Origin: Euryarchaeota archaeon UBA124
GTDB lineage: Archaea; Thermoplasmatota; Poseidoniia; Poseidoniales; Poseidoniaceae
DNA length: 21,254 nucleotides
NCBI GenBank assembly: GCA_002502215.1
Contig: DAPT01000008.1
Coordinates: forward strand, 1-21,254
Reading direction: 5' to 3'
The notes under the pieces are model-generated. The model worked only from the letters and a program-made list of their open reading frames with translations, did no database searches and was not told where the DNA came from. Within the stretch, counting starts at the first letter, position 1, and each line of letters begins with the position of its first letter. The position numbers and the translations under genes are program-made. This document shows positions 1 to 5,968 of this stretch, one piece after another.

Positions 1-711
1 TTTTTTGCCAATTTTTGGAGAGATCCAGACCGTCCAATTCCAAAGGATTCAGGCGTGCTTGTGTCACCAGCCGATGGCCGTGTGATGTTTGTTCGCCGAG
101 AAAGAGCAAATGGACGCCGGCCATCAAAAATCGAACGAGAAAAAGAATCCATTGAGCAAGATGCGTTCACAGGCGATTGGTACCCAGAACCGTGCAATGA
201 CCCACTTTCCTTTGAAACCGAGCAGCGCTTCGTCGCCGTAGAAAAAGAACCCCGGGATACAGATGTTTGGCGAGTTGCGATATTTATGTCTCCACTCGAC
301 GTCCATGTAAATCGAGCACCGTTTGCATCGACCATCATCGCCATGGAGCATCGAACAGGAAAAGGTCGGCGACGCGGGCCATTTGCTCCTGCCTTTCGGA
401 AAGAGAGCGAATACAATGAGCGTGTCCGGACCATCTTTGAGTCAGAAGACGGAAAGCGTGTTGAAGTGATGCAAATTTCAGGTGCACTTGCTCGAACAAT
501 CATCCCGTGGAAGGGGATTGGCGATACACTCAGGCGAGGTGAACGGTACGGGATGATTCGGCTTGGCAGCAGGGTCGACGTTCGTGTCCCTGCTGCACAC
601 TATGAGCCACAAGTAATCTCAGCAGACGCACAAGATCCAAAATTTCCGAAGGGTCAATTTATCAAGGCTGGCTCAGACATCATTTTCAAAAGAATTCTTG
701 AAGAGGAATAA
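1..711 (+). CDS. psd: Phosphatidylserine/archaetidylserine decarboxylase, 5' end cut by window edge
   Basis: Pyruvoyl-dependent decarboxylase that turns phosphatidylserine (in archaea, archaetidylserine) into the ethanolamine lipid at the membrane. The frame is open to base 1, and the first visible codons encode FFANFWRDPDRPIPKDSGV, which matches the usual N-terminal FFRDPxRxIP stretch of the family. The gene therefore starts before the window, and the GTG at 55 is an internal valine. Visible motifs: SPADGRV (codons 21-27), MSPLDVHVNRAPF with the family histidine (around codon 98), and RLGSRVDV, whose Gly-Ser pair is the self-cleavage site; the Ser at 568-570 becomes the pyruvoyl group. The C-terminal GQFIKAGSDIIF resembles the biotinyl-like end of the fold. 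Compact length fits the archaeal/proteobacterial short form. It ends 13 bases before the radical SAM start. The enzyme class is clear; the exact lipid substrate is inferred. Confidence 0.93.
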   Translation, partial: FFANFWRDPDRPIPKDSGVLVSPADGRVMFVRRERANGRRPSKIEREKESIEQDAFTGDWYPEPCNDPLSFETEQRFVAVEKEPRDTDVWRVAIFMSPLDVHVNRAPFASTIIAMEHRTGKGRRRGPFAPAFRKESEYNERVRTIFESEDGKRVEVMQISGALARTIIPWKGIGDTLRRGERYGMIRLGSRVDVRVPAAHYEPQVISADAQDPKFPKGQFIKAGSDIIFKRILEEE

Positions 712-714
712 GTT

Positions 715-720
715 GGGTGA
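715..720 (+). promoter_or_regulatory. Ribosome binding site deciding the radical SAM start
   Basis: GGGTGA lies 4 bases before the ATG at 725 and matches part of the archaeal anti-Shine-Dalgarno complement AGGAGGTGA. It favours ATG 725 over the in-frame TTG at 698, which lies inside the upstream gene. Confidence 0.6.
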
Positions 721-724
721 TGCT

Positions 725-1891
725 ATGGGATTGAAGAAGGGACTCACAATCTTGGGAGATGATTCCAAGAGCCTTAAGATTCACGATCTCGTGAAAGCTC
801 CGGCAAATACGCCTTGGGCAAAGGAGCGCCAACAATCTTGGGACGCATCGTTTCCAGCGACTGTTTATTCAACCCCAGAGATGACAACCGATGGAGAACC
901 CTGCTCGGCTGTCACCGTTATACTCCGTACGAAAGGATGCCATTGGTGGTGGTCATCTGGCTGTACGTTTTGTGGTTATTTTAACGATACACGGGATGAT
1001 GTAGGCAGCGACGATCTACACGCACAATGGCAATTTGCAAAAGACAAGTTCAACAATTTTGATGGACATGCCATGATAAAAGTCTATACGTCTGGGTCCT
1101 TGCTTGAAGACCGGGAAATCCCTGTCGATTTCCAAGAAACCGTTCTCAGAGATTGTTTTGAACTTGGAAAGGAATTGATCGTTGAGAGTCGAACTGAACA
1201 GATCACTGAAGAAAAATTAGCTTGGGCTACGTCCATCAACCCGAACTTTACCGTTGCCATCGGTCTTGAAGCCTACGACGATGAAGTTCTTCGTTTTCAC
1301 GTGAACAAAGGATTCTCGGCTGCCTCATGGGATCGAGCAGTTGAACGACTTCAACAATTCAACCTCAGAGTCAAAACATATCTCATGTTCAAACCTCCAT
1401 TTATGAGTGAAGCTGACGCACTTGACCACTGTGTCAATTGGATTGAGGCAGTGGCGGAACAAAGCGATGAGATTTCAATTAACCCGATGAACATTCAACG
1501 AGGGACCGTAATCGACCGTCTCCACCGTCACAGAGAATACCGCCCTCCTTGGCTTTGGTCTTTGGTAGAGCTCATTCAGAAGAGTCATCACATTGTTCAC
1601 CCAAATGGCGGAGTTAACGGCGATTCGGACCAAATTTCCCGTCTTATTATCCATCCGACTGCAGGTGGAAAGATACGCGGCTCGCACAACTGTGGTGAAT
1701 GCGATGGAGAGGTAGTGGCCGCCATCGAGCGATACGCAGTCTCAGGTTCGCTTGAGGAATTTCACGGACTTGATTGTGTGTGCAAAAAACGCTGGCATCA
1801 AGAGTTGACAAACGACCGTTCGATTCCAGTTCCACTCGGCACGTCAATGCCAAGGCGGGGGTCACTCATCAACATCCTTCGCTCACCTTAG
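725..1891 (+). CDS. raSEA: Radical SAM protein of the archaeosine-synthesis RaSEA/COG1244-like family
   Basis: Probable radical SAM enzyme that, in the RaSEA family, works with the lysine transferase ArcS to make archaeosine at position 15 of archaeal tRNA. The cluster-binding stretch VILRTKGCHWWWSSGCTFC is followed by GYFND. Its cysteines C72, C80 and C83 are spaced CX7CX2C instead of the textbook CX3CX2C; such wide spacing is known in Elp3-like relatives. Downstream, YTSGSLLED (a GGE-like SAM-contact area), ESRTEQI and GLEAYDDEVLRFHVNKG follow the Elp3/MiaB-like barrel. A second cysteine group near the C-terminus (C323, C326, C351, C353, in NCGEC and DCVC) may bind another metal. ATG 725 has a good ribosome binding site; the TTG at 698 would add nine residues. 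No ArcS or TGT gene is in the window, so the specific role rests on family resemblance. Confidence 0.75.
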   Translation: MGLKKGLTILGDDSKSLKIHDLVKAPANTPWAKERQQSWDASFPATVYSTPEMTTDGEPCSAVTVILRTKGCHWWWSSGCTFCGYFNDTRDDVGSDDLHAQWQFAKDKFNNFDGHAMIKVYTSGSLLEDREIPVDFQETVLRDCFELGKELIVESRTEQITEEKLAWATSINPNFTVAIGLEAYDDEVLRFHVNKGFSAASWDRAVERLQQFNLRVKTYLMFKPPFMSEADALDHCVNWIEAVAEQSDEISINPMNIQRGTVIDRLHRHREYRPPWLWSLVELIQKSHHIVHPNGGVNGDSDQISRLIIHPTAGGKIRGSHNCGECDGEVVAAIERYAVSGSLEEFHGLDCVCKKRWHQELTNDRSIPVPLGTSMPRRGSLINILRSP

Positions 1892-1932
1892 GCTGCACAA
1901 GATACCCTACCGTCCAATGGCGCCCTTGGTGA

Positions 1933-1941
1933 ATGTTTATG
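1933..1941 (+). promoter_or_regulatory. Possible TATA-like element upstream of the membrane-protein operon
   Basis: ATGTTTATG in the 101-base gap between the radical SAM gene and the next start is the only AT-rich TATA-like site there. A start of transcription about 25 bases downstream would leave a leader of roughly 30 bases carrying the GAGGG ribosome binding site (1982-1986) of the gene at 1993. Call by eye only. Confidence 0.3.
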
Positions 1942-1992
1942 ACCGCGCTTCGAGTCGCAGGCATGTCCATCTTGGGCACGTGAGGGCATCTT

Positions 1993-2265
1993 ATGTCGAA
2001 CAGCACAGAACTCCCCGATGCGGTTATTGGAACCGCAGAACCATCCTCCAGCCGGATTATTCTTGTATTGCTTTCAGTCGTTACGATTGGGATGTTTGGA
2101 CTGTTTAGTACAATCTTCGGATGGGACAATATTCCCGTTGTCGGAGATATTGTGCCCTTGATGTCAAATCTCGGCGGCTCAGGAATTTGGTATTACTTAC
2201 TTGGCTTCATCATTGGGCTCGGAGCAATTGTGTCGACACTCGCAGGAGAGGTCCTCGCAGACTGA
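1993..2265 (+). CDS. Small two-helix membrane protein, unknown function
   Basis: A 90-residue protein that I do not recognise. A polar N-terminal stretch of about 20 residues is followed by two hydrophobic helices (about residues 21-43, IILVLLSVVTIGMFGLFSTIF, and 66-86, WYYLLGFIIGLGAIVSTLA), joined by a loop containing GWDNIPVVGDIVP. There are no cysteines or histidines that would suggest a metal site. The start is supported by GAGGG six bases upstream. Its stop codon overlaps the GAGGTGG ribosome binding site of the next gene, which starts only 10 bases later, so the two are almost certainly co-transcribed and probably made together. It may be a small accessory subunit of the following polytopic protein; that is inference from linkage. 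Confidence 0.8.
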   Translation: MSNSTELPDAVIGTAEPSSSRIILVLLSVVTIGMFGLFSTIFGWDNIPVVGDIVPLMSNLGGSGIWYYLLGFIIGLGAIVSTLAGEVLAD

Positions 2266-2275
2266 GGTGGCTTAG

Positions 2276-4237
2276 ATGTACGCAGTATTCATTCCCCTCA
2301 TTTTCTTTTTTACAGTTGTCGGTTTCGCAACATTCTATGTCCAACGCGGCATTGGAAACATGGCTGAACCCATGCGACAATTCGGCCTCTTCTTACTGAA
2401 CAAAGCTCCCGCTGGTATTGTTGATCTGTTTAACGATGACAAAGGAAGCGGATCAAAAACTTGGATGAACTTTGGAATGATTTGGCTTACATTCGCAGCC
2501 ATTGGGACCTTCCTCGCTCTCTGGCATGACTATGATGCAAGTGCGTTGAACTCACTTGCGAGCATTGGCTGGGAGTACGACGACGGAAGCGCTCTCAACA
2601 CATTTGTTGATGTTACCTTGATGACGGGCTTAATGTCGATTCTCATCGGTGGCGGACTTGTAGCAGCAGCCCGTGCAGGAGCGGGCCGCCTTGCCAGTGA
2701 AGCAAACGCCAGCCTCACTGCAATTCTTTTCTCTGTGCTTACCATATCATCGCTGATTCTTCCTACCATTCTCGGGCTCTTGTTCGACCTTTCAGCAGCG
2801 AATGAGGCGTTCATACGAGATCTGTTCATGCACACACTGCGTTCGTTCATTGTCATGGCTGTTATGATTAACGTTCTCTTGACCGTATCTCAGCGAAAAA
2901 GCGAGGTCGTATCTGCGAGCAATTGGTTCTTGTTCATGGCGCTTGCATCGTTTATTTTTGGATCCCAATTCAGATTCTTCGGGGAACTGGCAAATTCCAC
3001 TCAGACCGTTTGGCTAGGCGAGCGCATGTCCCAATCATGGACAATTATTGCCTTGATTTTTGCAGTTGCCTACCATGTTGTTCCACGTGCTGCAAGCCGT
3101 CCAATCTGGTCTGATTCGATGACGAAAGCAAGTCTTCTTCTTCTCTTCTTTACGCTCCCACCGTTCATGCTATCCTCGGCAGATGCGGGAATATTGCTCG
3201 AGAACCTTGGTGCCATTTTGATGACGCTTGCACTCTTACCAATCCTTGCAGGGTCCGTGAACATCTTGATGACTTCACTGGGCAACGCTACCGGTGTTGT
3301 TTCACGCCCAGGAGCATTGGCTGCAACCCTTGCAATGGTGTTCTTTCCCTTGTATGCAATTGGAGGATATTTCACTTCCTTGGACGTTTTCATTGGCCTC
3401 GGAGCCCTCAACGATATGGCAGAAACTGTTGACATTGGCTTCATGTGGACCGTTGGAGGTTTGATGGCTGTTGCCTGTGTTGCTGAATCGTATCCTCTCG
3501 CAGGAGACAGACAACTCGCTTCACCATCGTCTGCATCGTTGTCGACGATGATGATCGCTTTTGGTGGTGTTACATCAACCGTAGCAAAACTGATGGGCGA
3601 CTTTACTGAAAAAGCGCTCCTTGATTCAGGAAGCGAAGAGGTCGTCATGACAGACGGAGGCTTCAGTTTAACAGCAGCAGTCTTGTTTTACATCGGATCA
3701 ATTGGTATCATTCTGTTGTTCCTCAACCTCATTCGGACTTCGGTTGGTGGAATGAAGGTCGATACATCCGTATCAACAACCTCAGATATTTCTCGATATT
3801 CGATGCAATTAGGCGAATCTTCAATCCGCAAATTGTTGCAGCGAGGCGTCGGTGTCGATACGATCCTTGTTGTTGGAGCAGACGTCGAAGACGACGGGGG
3901 AATGACCATCATCGATGTTTCCTCGACATTGCATAACGATGAAATCGACGAGTTCCCAGTCGAGAAGAATGAATTGGAGATGCTATCGGATTATCTCGCA
4001 AAGAAGGAAATGAGCATCTTTGAATTCTTCCGCTCCATCGATCTTGATGACTCAGGACTCATCGACGGCTATGAACTTCAACAAGCGCTAAGAGCGGCAG
4101 AGATTGCAGATCTTCCACCGTGGGACATCTCAGAACTGATGAAATTTGTTGACCTGGATGGTGACGGGCGAGTGAACCTCCCCGAGCTCGATATTGCAAT
4201 TACACGAATCCGAACAGGTGCAACCGAAGAAGAGTGA
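2276..4237 (+). CDS. Polytopic membrane protein with degenerate heme-copper-oxidase-like core and C-terminal EF-hand pair
   Basis: A 653-residue protein with about 12-13 hydrophobic helices (residues 1-490), then a soluble tail with two canonical EF-hand loops: 589-600 (DLDDSGLIDGYE) and 626-637 (DLDGDGRVNLPE), a calmodulin-like calcium pair. By eye the membrane part follows CcoN/NorB-type heme-copper oxidase subunit I: SNWF at 215-218, AYHVVPRAASRPIWS at 265-279 (family: YxxVPxxxxRPxYS), NILMTSLG at 329-336, and similar spacing between them. The metal ligands are absent: SSADAG (300-305) stands where the copper-binding His-His should be, and TVDIG (384-388) where the His-x-His should be. Only H84, H186 and H267 exist in the whole membrane part. 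It is therefore unlikely to be an oxidase. A ribosome binding site (GAGGTGG, 2264-2270) supports the start. EF-hands are certain from sequence; the oxidase ancestry is my inference. Confidence 0.85.
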   Translation: MYAVFIPLIFFFTVVGFATFYVQRGIGNMAEPMRQFGLFLLNKAPAGIVDLFNDDKGSGSKTWMNFGMIWLTFAAIGTFLALWHDYDASALNSLASIGWEYDDGSALNTFVDVTLMTGLMSILIGGGLVAAARAGAGRLASEANASLTAILFSVLTISSLILPTILGLLFDLSAANEAFIRDLFMHTLRSFIVMAVMINVLLTVSQRKSEVVSASNWFLFMALASFIFGSQFRFFGELANSTQTVWLGERMSQSWTIIALIFAVAYHVVPRAASRPIWSDSMTKASLLLLFFTLPPFMLSSADAGILLENLGAILMTLALLPILAGSVNILMTSLGNATGVVSRPGALAATLAMVFFPLYAIGGYFTSLDVFIGLGALNDMAETVDIGFMWTVGGLMAVACVAESYPLAGDRQLASPSSASLSTMMIAFGGVTSTVAKLMGDFTEKALLDSGSEEVVMTDGGFSLTAAVLFYIGSIGIILLFLNLIRTSVGGMKVDTSVSTTSDISRYSMQLGESSIRKLLQRGVGVDTILVVGADVEDDGGMTIIDVSSTLHNDEIDEFPVEKNELEMLSDYLAKKEMSIFEFFRSIDLDDSGLIDGYELQQALRAAEIADLPPWDISELMKFVDLDGDGRVNLPELDIAITRIRTGATEEE

Positions 4238-4240
4238 GGC

Positions 4241-4248
4241 GAGGCGGT
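4241..4248 (+). promoter_or_regulatory. Ribosome binding site deciding the ychF start
   Basis: GAGGCGGT lies 6 bases before GTG 4255. It supports that start over the in-frame GTG at 4234, which overlaps the previous stop and would add seven residues not expected in front of the P-loop strand. Confidence 0.6.
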
Positions 4249-4254
4249 AATTCC

Positions 4255-5529
4255 GTGCGTATTGGGTTGGTTGGGAAACCAAATGTGGGAAAATCCACGT
4301 TCTTTGCAGCGGCCACGCTCATTCCTGTCGATATTGCAAACTATCCATTTTGTACCATAGAACCCAATGTTGGATTTTCGTTCATTCCGAGTCGCCAACC
4401 ATGCCCATGTGGAGGTTTGCGAAAACGACTCGTGGAAGATGGTCGGGCACAGTTTTCAGATGAACGCGGGGGAAGCATATGTTCACCCCGCACAGGTTCC
4501 TGTGAAGGTCACCAACGTTACGTACCCTGTATGCTGGTCGATGTTGCAGGACTTGTTCCCGGTGCGAGTCAAGGGCGAGGTCGTGGAAATGCATTCCTTT
4601 CCGACCTTGCAGAGTGTGATGCGCTGATCCAGGTCATCGATGTTGCTGGGACAACGGACATTGAAGGGAACCCGACTGGCGTGAAAGCCACAAAGGAGCA
4701 AGCCATTGAACAAGCCCTTGCTGAAGTCGAATTCCTGACCAGTGAACTGGACGCTTGGCTCTTGGGTCTCGTCAAGGACGGCTGGTCGAGGGGTGCTCGC
4801 AGAATCCAAGCTGAAGGAGTGAAAGGATTCATACAGTTCTTACAAGAACGACTCTCTGGTCTTGGGGCAACGGATTCAATATGCCAGCGTTCCTTCGATG
4901 CATTCGCTCAACAGCACTCTGACATGACATCTCCATGGGATTGGTCAGACGACGTGTTGACGCTGCTTGCATCATCAATTCGTAAGCACCTCTTCCCAAT
5001 CTTTGTGGCCGGGAACAAAGCAGATCTTGCACCAGAGGGCGTATTGGATCACCTCCGAAACGTACTTCCCTCGTTTACGCCATGTTCTGCTGAAACTGAA
5101 CTTGCACTCCGACAAGCGGGGAAGGCAGGATTCATCACCTACACTGCTGGAGATTCCTCTTTCGAACTCTGTGACAGTCAAACGATGAACGATGCTCAGG
5201 TGAAAGGCCTGTCTGTGTTAGCAGAACGCGTGGAGAAATTGGAGGGGACTGGACTAATCAAGCTACTTGATCAAGTTCTTTTCGATGAGCTTCAGAGAAT
5301 TGTTGTTTACCCCGTTCAAGATGAAAGTCAGTGGACGGATGGTGATGGGAATGTATTGCCTGACGCACTTGTTGTTCAAAATGGGACTCAAGCCAAACAG
5401 TTGGCATACAAAGTCCATACTGACCTAGGTGATGGATTCATCAAAGGTGTGGACGGAAGGACGCGACGAATTGTTGGTGCAGAGCATGAGTTATCGGATG
5501 GTGATGTCCTCCGAATCCATTCTAAATGA
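4255..5529 (+). CDS. ychF: YchF/Obg-family GTPase, archaeal subfamily, with TGS domain
   Basis: A 424-residue translation-associated P-loop GTPase, probably ribosome-linked in the cytoplasm. The protein begins MRIGLVGKPNVGKST (P-loop 7-15), and the next strand carries IANYPFCTIEPN, the usual YchF switch-I stretch. G3 is DVAGLVPGASQGRGRGNAFL from D96. G4 is NKAD at 254-257, the canonical NKxD of GTP binders; bacterial YchF/OLA1 have NxxE and prefer ATP, so this member should use GTP. A cysteine-rich insert (C50, C52, C76, C83) before G3 is typical of the archaeal subfamily and could hold a metal. The last 70 or so residues form a TGS domain (KVHTDLGDGFIKGVDGR, then LSDGDVLRIHSK). GTG 4255 is chosen because it gives the standard family start. 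It follows the EF-hand gene by 17 bases and converges on the next gene, 3 bases between stops. Confidence 0.93.
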   Translation: MRIGLVGKPNVGKSTFFAAATLIPVDIANYPFCTIEPNVGFSFIPSRQPCPCGGLRKRLVEDGRAQFSDERGGSICSPRTGSCEGHQRYVPCMLVDVAGLVPGASQGRGRGNAFLSDLAECDALIQVIDVAGTTDIEGNPTGVKATKEQAIEQALAEVEFLTSELDAWLLGLVKDGWSRGARRIQAEGVKGFIQFLQERLSGLGATDSICQRSFDAFAQQHSDMTSPWDWSDDVLTLLASSIRKHLFPIFVAGNKADLAPEGVLDHLRNVLPSFTPCSAETELALRQAGKAGFITYTAGDSSFELCDSQTMNDAQVKGLSVLAERVEKLEGTGLIKLLDQVLFDELQRIVVYPVQDESQWTDGDGNVLPDALVVQNGTQAKQLAYKVHTDLGDGFIKGVDGRTRRIVGAEHELSDGDVLRIHSK

Positions 5530-5532
5530 GAT

Positions 5533-5919
5533 TCAGTGACCTTCCGGACGGTCATAATCAGGCGTCAAGCGAGATAGATTGCTCGAGTATCTTGCTGCAC
5601 TTGTAAAGAAAAGAACGATTGAGGCTAAGGTGAGCAGTGTGAGCATAATCAGCATGTACCATCCCCAAGGATCTACACCGCGAATTGTCGTGACATAGAT
5701 ACCCCATAAGACTGTGAGGTACAGGAAGGGGCGATAACGTCGGGTTACCGTACTAAGACGGGCCGACTTCAATGTGTCATCGTAGAAGTTTGCAACATCT
5801 TCTTTGCTGACAAATCCATGTTCAACTCCACATCGTGAGCACACTTGTGTGTTGGGACCGTTACCATGAATGAAAGATTCACGAGGGTAGGTTCCTGAGC
5901 AGAGTCGACAGATTGGCAT
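5533..5919 (-). CDS. Small zinc-ribbon membrane protein, unknown function
   Basis: A 128-residue protein, unrecognised. The N-terminus is a zinc-ribbon-like knuckle pair: C4-x2-C7 (ICRLC) and C27-x2-C30 (VCSRCG), 19 residues apart, followed by about 30 polar residues and two membrane helices (about 64-79 and 85-106, the second very hydrophobic: MLIMLTLLTLASIVLFF). Both termini would face the same side, probably the cytoplasm given the ribbon. ATG 5919 has GAGGGAAG just upstream on its strand. It is the last gene of the minus-strand run, 49 bases after pabBA, and its stop is 3 bases from the ychF stop. The layout of a short ribbon plus two helices is common among uncharacterised archaeal proteins, and nothing here points to a specific role. 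Confidence 0.8.
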   Translation of the reverse strand: MPICRLCSGTYPRESFIHGNGPNTQVCSRCGVEHGFVSKEDVANFYDDTLKSARLSTVTRRYRPFLYLTVLWGIYVTTIRGVDPWGWYMLIMLTLLTLASIVLFFTSAARYSSNLSRLTPDYDRPEGH

Positions 5920-5968
5920 CTTCTTCCCTCATCCCTATCCAATTACTGCCGTCATTTCAACCATGCGC

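Noticed and set aside
1..6. T-run as a transcription terminator
   Set aside because: The six T bases encode two phenylalanines of the conserved decarboxylase N-terminus.
55..711. Complete decarboxylase gene starting at GTG 55
   Set aside because: The frame continues to base 1 and the upstream codons match the conserved FFRDPxRxIP region of the family, so the gene is truncated by the window edge and 55 is an internal codon.
698..725. TTG 698 as start of the radical SAM protein
   Set aside because: It lies within the upstream gene and lacks a ribosome binding site; ATG 725 has GGGTGA four bases before it.
3070..3648. Antisense reading frame of 192 codons inside the EF-hand gene
   Set aside because: Opposite a well-supported membrane protein; composition is low-complexity and shows no domain, typical of a shadow frame.
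2276..4237. Functional terminal oxidase
   Set aside because: The His-His and His-x-His ligand sites are missing and only three histidines occur in the membrane part, too few for two hemes and copper.
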